This document shows positions 16,052-24,494 of a stretch of DNA of 64,000 nucleotides, in pieces (positions within the stretch are counted from its first letter, which is position 1; each line of letters starts with the position of its first letter). A program made the translations under genes and the position numbers. Below the pieces are notes generated by a model. The model did not search any database and was not told the DNA's origin. It worked only from the letters and a program-made list of their open reading frames with translations. The stretch is from contig NZ_VLNR01000024.1 in the NCBI RefSeq assembly GCF_007489275.1, forward strand, positions 22,548-86,547, given 5' to 3'. Source of the DNA: Aquimarina algiphila. Lineage in GTDB: Bacteria > Bacteroidota > Bacteroidia > Flavobacteriales > Flavobacteriaceae.

Positions 16052-18877
16052 GTTTTGAAGTTTTGATTTTCTAATTCTTAAAAACAAAAGCAGAATTACG
16101 CAAAATGATACTCCAATTACCAATAATCTATTTCTATTCTTTGTAGCTATAGGATGTATAGCACCACTAACTTTAAAACCACCCCAGAAAAAGGGATGTT
16201 TCATTGACTCGTCTTCAGTATTTTCTAAATATTTTCTTTTTGCTACAGCCATAGCTACATCTTTAGCATTACCTTGATCAAGAGCTTCATAATAATATTT
16301 CATTAAAACTGAAGTTGTCCTATCATCAACTTTCCACAGTGTTGTGGTCAATGAGGATGCTCCCGCATAATAAAACCCTCTTGCCAGACTTAACATCCCC
16401 TCCCCTTTCATAATTTTACCATAACCGGTTTCACAAGCACTAAGCGTGACTAACTCTGTACTAATATCATACGCATATAAATCTTTTACATAAAGCTTAC
16501 TGTTCTCATCATCCTCGATATTTTTACTAGAAAATGCCAAATAGGAATAGTCAGGATTAACATCATCAAAAAAGCCATGAGTCGCCAAATGTAATATATC
16601 ATACTGACTTGATGTAGTTTTAAATGTACTTAGAGAAGCTTCTTGATCTATAAACACCTTACCTTCAAAGTAGTTAGATATTTGATGAGCTTCATTTGTA
16701 TTATATAATAATTGTCCTTTTGATTCTTCTCCAGTAAAAACAGGAGCAAACACTGCCATCTTTCGAGTATTTTTAAACTGTTTTTGTTGCTGTTCTTTGT
16801 ATAAAGTTACAGAATTGGCATAACTAATTGAAAAATCAAAAATGAGATAATCTCCTTGTTTATTTGATTTGGACAAAGCTCCAAAAGGTATATATTGAAA
16901 AATTCCATCTGGAATAATTAGTAATGAATTTGTTTCTTCGGGAAGTGCTTTTTCTACAAAATCTTTAAAGATGGGCAGTGATAGTTCTTCATTATTGAAT
17001 TGACTATTATAATTATATGACACAATCTCTTTATTCCAGTTTTGTATGTTGTCTTTTTTAGAACCGTCTATAGGAAATCTAAAAAACCTTGAATTATCTC
17101 TTGATACAGAAATGATATATACATCATTCTGAGATAAAAAATAACTCATCATTCCTTGATTTTTTTTTAATATTTCTCCTTTTACCTCATCTAAGGAAAC
17201 TACTTTAGAATTATATTTTAGCTTGTAATATTTTGGGTATTCATTTTCAATTTTTTTTATAAAATCATAGTATGTTTTTCGAAGTTGATAAAGCCTAGAC
17301 AAACTATTTTTTTTGGATACACTATCTCTCGTTTTATATACTACTTTTTCAAGCGAATTTAATTGGGTTTGATAAATTTTTTCTTTCTGAATTATTTTAT
17401 CCGGAACACCACCAAAATTTCTTGCATTTGTTTTTCGTATTGCTTCTATAAGATATATACTTTTACTTTTCTCTGAGAAATAAAATGCATCGTTTATGTA
17501 GTCCTGTTTTTGGGTTATTTGATGAAGATCGAAAGCAATTTCTGTCATTAAATGAAAAGCAGGATAAATATTATTAATCAACAACTCTTTATCTAAAAGG
17601 TTTTCAAACTCTGGCTTCATTTGATCCAAAGTTTCTATGATTTTATAAGAAGTAGTATTAGCTTGCCTTAGATATTCTATCTCTCCTTCTTTTAGATACA
17701 CTTCTTTTAATGCCTTTAGTTTTGAAAATAAAACTTTTATCAAAACTTGTTTTGATAAAACATAGTCTACATTAGGAGAACTCTTGAAATTTTTGTCCTG
17801 AAATTCAGGAGCTAGTTGTGTTAAGGCAATTTGATAGTGTTCGAGAGCTTTATGTGGTAATTTCTTGGCAAATAAAAGATTTCCAAGATTAACATAAGCC
17901 TTAGCAATGTCCTGATGTTTTTTATGATGATAATATTTTTTTGTCTGAAAGAGATATTCATCATAAAAAAATTTAGCTTTTAAAAAATCTTTTTTCTGCA
18001 AATAAATATCTCCATAGAATTGATTGGATGTTCTTTGAAATGGATCGTTTTCTATATAGAACTTATTACTTTGATTCAAAATGATTAATGCACTATCTAA
18101 CTCTCTCTTTGCAATGTAATCTTTAGTTAGTATTTTTTGAATTGAAATAATTGTGTTTTTAAATCTTTTTTCACCCTCTATCTCATATTTTTGAACATAA
18201 AAGTCTAATGCTTGTTTTGCAAATACAATAGATTTATCATATTTCTTTTCATTTAAATATAGTGCTGCAATGTACATTTTCATCCCTGCATTTGCACTCT
18301 CACTACCATTATTCAAATTCTTCTGATAGAATTCTCTTGCGATGGCATGTTTTCCAAGGTTTTTATAAATAGAAGCAAGATATATATTTGCATTAAATAT
18401 CTTTTTTGAAAATTTATTTGATCCTAAAGAATCTGCTACATGTATTAATCTCTTAAATTGATGTTGTGAGCTTGTATAATTTTTCAATTTATAATTATAA
18501 ACTCCTTTTTTAAATAGTAAATCAATTTTATAGTTTTCCTTCTTCTCGAGACACTCAAATAATGGATCGTTTTTGAAGATTGAATCTGTTCTTTTTAAAT
18601 TTTTTGATATTCCGTACAAATCAAAATGATAGTTTGCATTAGAAATCAGTTTAAACAACACCTTTAATTTATGAGGTAAATTGTGATTTTTATTAGCTAT
18701 TTCGAAGCTTTTTTCTAAATAATATTCAAGACTATCTTTATCTTGATATAAGAATTTGACCCCTTTGACATAAAGGGAATCAAATTCTTTTACCTGTTTA
18801 ATAGTACTACTTTGGCCAATGGCTAAATTGATATAACATAGAAATAACAAAAAGCTAATTTTCAAACTATTTCTCAT
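16037..18877 (-). CDS. Periplasmic TPR-CHAT caspase-like protease
   Basis: About 946 residues from the ATG at 18877 (MRNSLKISFLLF, a signal peptide ending near AIGQ); an ATG at 18904 would add nine residues. TPR-like repeats fill about 40-400 (for example ANIYLASIYKNLGKHAIAREF and AKAYVNLGNLLFAKKLPHKAL). The C-terminal CHAT domain has its catalytic His in LHLATHGFFDD (about 763) and Cys in TLSACETGYG (about 815). A last membrane helix (LLVIGVSFCVILLLFL) and basic tail anchor it with the protease domain in the periplasm. It probably cuts a partner protein; the neighbouring anti-sigma TPR protein is one candidate. Confidence 0.87.
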   Translation of the reverse strand: MRNSLKISFLLFLCYINLAIGQSSTIKQVKEFDSLYVKGVKFLYQDKDSLEYYLEKSFEIANKNHNLPHKLKVLFKLISNANYHFDLYGISKNLKRTDSIFKNDPLFECLEKKENYKIDLLFKKGVYNYKLKNYTSSQHQFKRLIHVADSLGSNKFSKKIFNANIYLASIYKNLGKHAIAREFYQKNLNNGSESANAGMKMYIAALYLNEKKYDKSIVFAKQALDFYVQKYEIEGEKRFKNTIISIQKILTKDYIAKRELDSALIILNQSNKFYIENDPFQRTSNQFYGDIYLQKKDFLKAKFFYDEYLFQTKKYYHHKKHQDIAKAYVNLGNLLFAKKLPHKALEHYQIALTQLAPEFQDKNFKSSPNVDYVLSKQVLIKVLFSKLKALKEVYLKEGEIEYLRQANTTSYKIIETLDQMKPEFENLLDKELLINNIYPAFHLMTEIAFDLHQITQKQDYINDAFYFSEKSKSIYLIEAIRKTNARNFGGVPDKIIQKEKIYQTQLNSLEKVVYKTRDSVSKKNSLSRLYQLRKTYYDFIKKIENEYPKYYKLKYNSKVVSLDEVKGEILKKNQGMMSYFLSQNDVYIISVSRDNSRFFRFPIDGSKKDNIQNWNKEIVSYNYNSQFNNEELSLPIFKDFVEKALPEETNSLLIIPDGIFQYIPFGALSKSNKQGDYLIFDFSISYANSVTLYKEQQQKQFKNTRKMAVFAPVFTGEESKGQLLYNTNEAHQISNYFEGKVFIDQEASLSTFKTTSSQYDILHLATHGFFDDVNPDYSYLAFSSKNIEDDENSKLYVKDLYAYDISTELVTLSACETGYGKIMKGEGMLSLARGFYYAGASSLTTTLWKVDDRTTSVLMKYYYEALDQGNAKDVAMAVAKRKYLENTEDESMKHPFFWGGFKVSGAIHPIATKNRNRLLVIGVSFCVILLLFLRIRKSKLQNSKVV

Positions 18878-18890
18878 AGAGTTAACGTAT

Positions 18891-19559
18891 TCAATTCTCT
18901 TCATATGAAGGAATCAACACAACATCTGATATATTTATTTGATTCAATTCACTTTCAGATTTAAATGCAAATCTCAAATCAACTTCTATTTTGGTTTCTA
19001 TTTCTCTTTTAAGATGGAGTCTAGACATAAAAAACTCACTATCCATAAAAGGTTCTAACTCAGTAAAAATACCTAGGAGTTCTCCATTTTTATCTAGTAT
19101 CTCTCCTTTAAAACCATTATGATTCTCTAAGAAAATAAAATGATCTCCTATATAATACTGTATAGGGCAATTAAATTCTGGGCAAGGAGTATCATCATCG
19201 TCAATAGAATTAAAGACAATAAACTCTTCTATGTACTCATATACTCTTGCTTTTTCAATTTCATATTGCAACCACTCTATTTTTTCATTAAATTTTGATT
19301 CGCAATACATCGTATCAGATACAGCTCCTTTAACTTTATAGCTTAATAATTCTTCATTAAAAGACAAAACACTATCCTTACATTTATTTTTATCTCGTTC
19401 TAATGTTTTTATATACTCTCCTTTGGTTACATAAATATTATTTTGTGTATGTTTTGATACGATACTAAATTCTGTAGTTTGAAATTCATTATCGTTTTGC
19501 GAACAAGCAAGCAGTAATACCGTTAGTATTAGTGTTGTAAAAAAAGTGTAATTTTTCAT
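18891..19559 (-). CDS. Lipoprotein of unknown function upstream of the CHAT gene
   Basis: 222 residues with a lipoprotein signal (FFTTLILTVLLLACSQ, lipobox LLAC). The mature part has no family I recognise; it contains two close cysteines (DDTPCPEFNCPIQYYIGD) and beta-type sequence near the end. It is the first gene of a two-gene unit with the CHAT protease, 13 bp before the preferred CHAT start, and has an ECF-type promoter. Membrane location next to a periplasmic protease suggests a sensor, partner or substrate. Confidence 0.75.
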   Translation of the reverse strand: MKNYTFFTTLILTVLLLACSQNDNEFQTTEFSIVSKHTQNNIYVTKGEYIKTLERDKNKCKDSVLSFNEELLSYKVKGAVSDTMYCESKFNEKIEWLQYEIEKARVYEYIEEFIVFNSIDDDDTPCPEFNCPIQYYIGDHFIFLENHNGFKGEILDKNGELLGIFTELEPFMDSEFFMSRLHLKREIETKIEVDLRFAFKSESELNQINISDVVLIPSYEEN

Positions 19560-19594
19560 TTGTGTGATGTATTTAATTAGTATCCCATTTCTTT

Positions 19595-19624
19595 TTTAGT
19601 GTATAAAACCTGTAAAGGTTAACA
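19595..19624 (-). promoter_or_regulatory. Candidate ECF-type promoter of the lipoprotein-CHAT unit
   Basis: On the minus strand TGTTAACCTTT (19624-19614), 11 bp, then ACACTAAA (19602-19595), 35 bp before the start codon at 19559. Both elements are exact copies of those before the Mur ligase operon. Confidence 0.6.
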
Positions 19625-19724
19625 CTTGGCATAATAATTTTAATCCTCTTAACATGGATACTATTCTTTATCCAATAAACTCACTAATATGAGATGCACG
19701 AATGTAAAATTTATCACACAAAAA

Positions 19725-19752
19725 AATAAGGGGCAAAAAACCCCTTTTTTAT
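19725..19752 (-). terminator. Terminator after the DUF3109 gene
   Basis: AAGGGG (19728-19733) and CCCCTT (19741-19746) pair around a C-plus-A loop, with A-rich and T-rich flanks on either side, so it can work in both directions. It lies about 35 bp past the stop of the 19785 gene. Confidence 0.7.
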
Positions 19753-19784
19753 TTCTAATACATTCTGATGCTATAATACAAAAA

Positions 19785-20354
19785 CTATTTCTTCAAATTT
19801 TTGGCTACATTTTCAAGTTCTATATACCAGTCTTCGCCAAACTTTCTAATTAAGGCTTCTTTTACAAATTTATAGATAGGCACCTGAAATTCTTTACCTA
19901 AAGTACAAGCATCATCACAGATTTCCCATTTATGATAATTCACAGCAGAAAACTCTGTATATTCTTGAACACGTACGGGATATAAATGACAAGAGACTGG
20001 TTTTTTCCAATCTACTTCTCCTTGGTTATACGCCTCTTCTATAGCGCACATTGCAGTACCTTTTTCATCAAAAATCACGTATGCACAATCTGCACCATCA
20101 ATCAGTGGTGTTTCTAACTCTCCGTCGGCAGTTTTAACATGAGTTCCTTGACGTTCGATAGCCTCGATACCTTCTTTTCTTAGATAGGATTTGACTATTG
20201 GATATACCTCTTTAAGCTTATCAATTTCAGATTCTTCCAGAGGTGCTCCTGCTTCTCCATCTATACAACAGGCTCCTTTACATGCAGAAAGATTACATAC
20301 AAAATCCTTCTCTATAATATCTTCAGAAACTATGGTTTTTCCTAATTGAAACAT
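19785..20354 (-). CDS. DUF3109 family cysteine-rich protein
   Basis: 189 residues with the family's N-terminal cysteine cluster FVCNLSACKGACCIDGEAG (Cys at about 20, 25, 29, 30) and more cysteines at CAYVIFDEKGTAMC, VSCHLYP and CDDACTLG. DUF3109 proteins are widespread single-copy proteins in Bacteroidota and are thought to bind a metal or iron-sulfur centre; the biochemical role is not known. It stands alone, divergent from the marC-like gene. Confidence 0.85.
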   Translation of the reverse strand: MFQLGKTIVSEDIIEKDFVCNLSACKGACCIDGEAGAPLEESEIDKLKEVYPIVKSYLRKEGIEAIERQGTHVKTADGELETPLIDGADCAYVIFDEKGTAMCAIEEAYNQGEVDWKKPVSCHLYPVRVQEYTEFSAVNYHKWEICDDACTLGKEFQVPIYKFVKEALIRKFGEDWYIELENVAKNLKK

Positions 20355-20468
20355 GCGGCTAAGATAATTCTTATGCCAGAGAATTTTTACAATTTATTCA
20401 CCTTTTTGTAATACCTTTATTAAATAAAGTCTATTTACATTTGCACAAATTTTTGAAATCATTTTCTT

Positions 20469-21041
20469 ATGAACTTTAACCTTAAAGAGATATTAACTGC
20501 AAGTATGATTTTATTTGCGGTTATCGATATTATTGGAAGTATCCCTATTATTATTGACTTACGTAAAAAGGTAGGGCATATTCAAAGCGAAAAAGCATCG
20601 GTAGTAGCTGCTATATTGATGATCCTATTTTTGTTTGTAGGTAAAGAAATTTTAGGCTTAATTGGTATAGATGTAAATTCTTTTGCTGTTGCAGGAGCTT
20701 TTATTATATTTTTTCTTGCTATAGAAATGATACTAGGAATACAATTATATAAAGATGATGCTCCAGAAACTGCAGCTGTTGTTCCTTTGGCTTTTCCTCT
20801 AATTGCCGGAGCTGGTACTATGACATCTATTTTATCTTTACGAGCAGAATATCATACTATTAATATTATAATAGCCATCGTAATCAATATTATCTTTGTG
20901 TACATTGTTCTAAAATCCTCTGGTAGGATAGAAAAAGTTTTAGGAAAACAAGGAATAAACGTAGTTCGGAAAATATTTGGAGTAATTTTACTTGCAATCG
21001 CTGTTAAATTATTTGCAACTAATATTCAAGGACTTTTTTAA
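20469..21041 (+). CDS. MarC family integral membrane protein
   Basis: 190 residues with about six membrane helices; the opening LKEILTASMILFAVIDIIGS and the central VVPLAFPLIAGAGTMTSIL are typical of the MarC/NAAT family. Substrate is unknown; despite its name the family is not a proven multidrug resistance factor. It is followed 12 bp later by a small membrane protein gene that is probably co-transcribed. Confidence 0.87.
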   Translation: MNFNLKEILTASMILFAVIDIIGSIPIIIDLRKKVGHIQSEKASVVAAILMILFLFVGKEILGLIGIDVNSFAVAGAFIIFFLAIEMILGIQLYKDDAPETAAVVPLAFPLIAGAGTMTSILSLRAEYHTINIIIAIVINIIFVYIVLKSSGRIEKVLGKQGINVVRKIFGVILLAIAVKLFATNIQGLF

Positions 21042-21053
21042 AAAAACACAACC

Positions 21054-21254
21054 ATGAAATATTTTATATACATACTCATTATTATTGCTTCGGGTTTAAT
21101 TATTTATAATGCTACTCATTTAGATTTTGGTAATTTATTAGATGGAAATAGTAAAACTGCCCTCATTAGTATTTTTGCTTCTGCTTGTGTAATCGTATTG
21201 CTATCTATTTTACTAGTTTCTAAAGCTATTCAAAAGAAAAAAAATAATCTCTAA
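21054..21254 (+). CDS. Small two-helix membrane protein
   Basis: 66 residues with two hydrophobic helices (YFIYILIIIASGLIIYNATHL and ISIFASACVIVLLSILLV) and a lysine-rich end, so both termini probably face the cytoplasm. It directly follows the marC-like gene. No family recognised. Confidence 0.65.
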   Translation: MKYFIYILIIIASGLIIYNATHLDFGNLLDGNSKTALISIFASACVIVLLSILLVSKAIQKKKNNL

Positions 21255-21290
21255 GGAGTCTTTTAATACGCTACCAAATGAGAAATAGTA

Positions 21291-21596
21291 TCAAAAAACA
21301 AAAAAGCAGGCAATAATTACTGGTGGGATTGAGATCACCATTAAAATCATAAAGAAGTTGTGCAATTTTCTAAACCATAATGCGCGCATTAATGATTTTT
21401 TCAATTTAGCATCTCCAGAATTATTAATATGTTCTTTTATAATATCTCCAGAAACGTAAGAGGTATCGACCAAAATATCATGTTTTAAAAAAATCGAAGC
21501 GCTATTATCTAACAGCCTAAAAGCTACAGCTATAATAAAGAAAAAAAGTGGTGAACAAATTGCAATTGCAACTAAATACTCTTCTAGTTCTGACAT
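21291..21596 (-). CDS. Small membrane protein of unknown function
   Basis: 101 residues with a membrane helix at each end (VAIAICSPLFFFIIAVAF near 9-27; FFMILMVISIPPVIIACFFVF at the C-terminus) and a charged middle. It lies 14 bp after the S41 protease gene on the same strand and is probably the last gene of the dCMP deaminase-protease unit. Confidence 0.65.
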   Translation of the reverse strand: MSELEEYLVAIAICSPLFFFIIAVAFRLLDNSASIFLKHDILVDTSYVSGDIIKEHINNSGDAKLKKSLMRALWFRKLHNFFMILMVISIPPVIIACFFVF

Positions 21597-21610
21597 ATCA
21601 GGGGTTATGA

Positions 21611-23194
21611 TTACTCTTCTTTAGAAAGCGATAATACTTTATTAATCATCGCATCGTCTTTGTTTATAATTCTTTCAAATGCGTCTGTACCGAATAATTG
21701 TTGTGCCATAGTGGCTTTCAAATATTTTTTTAATTGTTCTTTATAATTCTTAAGCTGAATTTCTATCCCTCTTCTCCTTGCGTATTGTAAAAAGTCTTCT
21801 GCAAAAGTATCATCAACATCTATTTTTTCTTTGAATTCCTCCTCTGATAATTCATTATAATATGATCTATTCTTATCTAATTCTTCAAAGACATATCCTC
21901 CCATACGGCCAGAGCGCAACAAATAATCTAATGTTTCACCAACTCTCGTCGTATCTTTACTTACAAATATATCGGGTATAATACCTCCTCCACCATAAAC
22001 TGTTTTTCCTCCCGGAGTTTTAAACTTCAAAGAATCTGCTACCTGAATACTATCTGCATTTTGTAATTCTCCATTTTTATAACGCTCCATATATTCATTA
22101 AAATACTCCTTATTTCCGTTAGCATATGGTTTTTGAATGGAGCGTCCTGTTGGAGTATAATATCTAGAAATTGTAAGTCGTATAGCGCTACCATCTCCTA
22201 AGGCCATTTCTCTTTGTACAAGTCCTTTTCCGTATGAACGTCTACCCACAATCAGACCTCTATCATTATCCTGAATTGCACCTGCAAAAATCTCGCTAGC
22301 AGAAGCAGAGTTTTCATTAAGTAAGACATATACTTTACCTTGTTCAAAACTTCCTTTATTGGTTGCAAAATTATTTTCGATGGCTCCTTTTTTATTTTTA
22401 GTAAACATAATAAGAACATCATCTTTTAAGAACTCATCTGCCATTTTTAATGCTGGAGCTATAAATCCTCCTCCATTATCACGAAGATCAATCACTAAAC
22501 TCTCTGCACCATCATCCAGAAGTTTATCCATTGCAACTTTAAATTCTTTATACGTAGTCTCTGCAAAGCGGTTTATTTTTACATATCCCAGATTATTATC
22601 AAGCATATAAGAAGCATCCACACTTTGAAGAGGTACTCTTCCTCTTTTTACAACCACATCAAATACGCCTGTACCTTTTCTATAGACTCTAAGTTGTACT
22701 TGGCTATTTAATTCTCCTTTTAGTTTATTAGCTAATCCTTCTCGTATTAATCCTTCTCCAAACAAGGTGTCATTATCAGCCATTAATATCCTATCGCCTG
22801 CCTTTATTCCAGATTTTTCGCTTGGCCCTCCCTTAATCGTATTAATTACAGAGATGGTATCTCGATATGGATAATAGCTTACGCCAATTCCGATAAAATC
22901 TCCTTGCATACTTTCTGTTATACCCTCTAATTCTTCTGGTGGTATATATACAGAATGAGGATCTAAATTCTCTAATATTCTATTCACCGTGACCTCTACG
23001 ATACTATCTGTATTAATTTCGTCTACATATTCATAATCTATATAATCAATAAGTCTATTGAGTTTTTCTTTTTTGGCATTATAAGAAAATAGCTTAGCTG
23101 AAGGATTGGTAAAATCAAGTTTGCTGCCTAAAAACACACCTACTCCAACCGCCAAACCTAAAAACAAAGGCAAGTATTTTTTTGAATATCCCAT
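21611..23194 (-). CDS. S41 family C-terminal processing peptidase
   Basis: 527 residues: an N-terminal membrane anchor or signal (LPLFLGLAVGVGVFLGS), a PDZ domain (about 85-175, IGIGVSYYPYRDTISVI ... SGIKAGDRILMAD) and the S41 core. The catalytic Ser298 lies in NSASASEIFAGA and Lys323 in SYGKGLVQ, 25 residues apart as in Tsp/CtpA. It trims or degrades exported proteins in the periplasm. Its start codon overlaps the stop of the dCMP deaminase gene by one base. Confidence 0.93.
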   Translation of the reverse strand: MGYSKKYLPLFLGLAVGVGVFLGSKLDFTNPSAKLFSYNAKKEKLNRLIDYIDYEYVDEINTDSIVEVTVNRILENLDPHSVYIPPEELEGITESMQGDFIGIGVSYYPYRDTISVINTIKGGPSEKSGIKAGDRILMADNDTLFGEGLIREGLANKLKGELNSQVQLRVYRKGTGVFDVVVKRGRVPLQSVDASYMLDNNLGYVKINRFAETTYKEFKVAMDKLLDDGAESLVIDLRDNGGGFIAPALKMADEFLKDDVLIMFTKNKKGAIENNFATNKGSFEQGKVYVLLNENSASASEIFAGAIQDNDRGLIVGRRSYGKGLVQREMALGDGSAIRLTISRYYTPTGRSIQKPYANGNKEYFNEYMERYKNGELQNADSIQVADSLKFKTPGGKTVYGGGGIIPDIFVSKDTTRVGETLDYLLRSGRMGGYVFEELDKNRSYYNELSEEEFKEKIDVDDTFAEDFLQYARRRGIEIQLKNYKEQLKKYLKATMAQQLFGTDAFERIINKDDAMINKVLSLSKEE

Positions 23195-23625
23195 TATTCG
23201 TCTAAATCCGTAATCTTTTCTATTTCTACTCCAGCTTTAGCAAGAAAGCTTAAACCAGAATTATCTTTATAATCAATCTGATACACTATACGTTTTATTC
23301 CCGCCTGGTGAATCAATTTACTACATTCCTTACATGGTGATAGTGTAATATAAAGCGTTGCTCCTTTACAAGATTGTGTCGATGACGCTACCTTAGAAAT
23401 TGCATTTGCTTCTGCATGCAACACATACCACTTTGTATATCCTTCTTCGTCTTCACACGGATTTTCAAAACCTGTTGGGGTTCCATTAAATCCATCTGAA
23501 ATAATCATCCTATCCTTTACAATAACCGCACCAACTTTTTTTCGTTCGCAATGGGATAATTTCCCCCATTCTCTTGCTATTCTTAGATAGGCTTTATCGT
23601 ACTTAAGCTGTTTTTTATTTGGCAT
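23194..23625 (-). CDS. dCMP deaminase family protein
   Basis: 143 residues from the ATG at 23625 (MPNKKQLKYDKAYLRIAREW, the family's usual beginning; the frame runs a further ten residues upstream). The zinc-binding motifs are HAEANAI and PCKECSKL; a GFNGTP segment for nucleotide binding is also present. The enzyme converts dCMP to dUMP for thymidylate synthesis; a ComEB-type name is also used. Coupled to the S41 protease gene through a TAATG overlap. Confidence 0.9.
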   Translation of the reverse strand: MPNKKQLKYDKAYLRIAREWGKLSHCERKKVGAVIVKDRMIISDGFNGTPTGFENPCEDEEGYTKWYVLHAEANAISKVASSTQSCKGATLYITLSPCKECSKLIHQAGIKRIVYQIDYKDNSGLSFLAKAGVEIEKITDLDE

Positions 23626-23715
23626 AGGGTAGAATAACTGATGTACTGATAACAATCAAAATACGAATATATTATTACGATGTGGCAAATACAACCATAA
23701 ATGTTACTTATTTAT

Positions 23716-24297
23716 TTACCAAATTTTATTTGCCATAAGCATTGGGATTACCATTCCGATAACTATCGAAGATACTACAAGAATCCAATCCCGTTTAGAA
23801 AACCTTAAAACTGTTAGTGCTATAAAACTTATAATAAAAACAATTAAAACAATCAAGATTTGTGCAACTTCTACTCCTAAGGAGAATCCAATAATGCTTA
23901 AAAACTTAGAACCAAACCCACTACTCATTTTAAAGAAGCTCGAAAAACCTAAACCATGAACTATTCCAAATATTAGTGTAACAACATAAAAAATACTAAT
24001 TCCACTGTTAGAAGGTGTTTTATTTGCTCTCATTACATTAAATATACCCGTAACCAAAATGGTAGCAAGAATCATAAATTCTATTAGATTTCTATTTACC
24101 GATATTGCACCATACGTTACTAAGAACATAGATATAGTATGCCCTAATGTAAAAATGGTGACTAGTATTAAAACACGTTTCCAGTGGTTTGCATTATATA
24201 CTAAAGTTAACAAGATAAAAAACAGTACATGATCATATGCATTTAGATCTAGTACGTGTTTAAAGGCTAGTTGTATATTAAACCAAAATTCTGACAT
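23716..24297 (-). CDS. HupE/UreJ family membrane protein
   Basis: 193 residues with about six membrane helices. The opening FKHVLDLNAYDHVLFFILLTLV and the FTLGHTISMFL segment, with histidines in helices, are typical of the HupE/UreJ group, which is linked to nickel handling in some bacteria. No hydrogenase or urease genes are near, so the substrate here is open. It is a single gene. Confidence 0.8.
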   Translation of the reverse strand: MSEFWFNIQLAFKHVLDLNAYDHVLFFILLTLVYNANHWKRVLILVTIFTLGHTISMFLVTYGAISVNRNLIEFMILATILVTGIFNVMRANKTPSNSGISIFYVVTLIFGIVHGLGFSSFFKMSSGFGSKFLSIIGFSLGVEVAQILIVLIVFIISFIALTVLRFSKRDWILVVSSIVIGMVIPMLMANKIW

Positions 24298-24414
24298 ATT
24301 TTTTTGGGTTTTTTAGGTATGGGACTAATGTACAATTAAATACAATAATGAAGAAATATGAAAAAAATTCTTACCAAAAAATTAAGAGATTTACCATTGA
24401 TAAAACACCAAGTG

Positions 24415-24450
24415 AAAAGCCTCAAGAATCTTTATTCTTGAGGCTTTTTT
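24415..24450 (-). terminator. Strong bidirectional terminator
   Basis: A perfect stem of 15 bp (24415-24429 with 24434-24448) and a 4-base loop, T-rich on both outgoing sides. It lies 45 bp after the stop of the outer-membrane protein gene at 24495. Confidence 0.85.
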
Positions 24451-24494
24451 TTAATGCACACCTATTTCTTTCTTGAATTACAAAAGACCTAATT

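Noticed and set aside
20469..21041. Multidrug resistance gene
   Set aside because: MarC proteins are not shown to give resistance; the name is historical.
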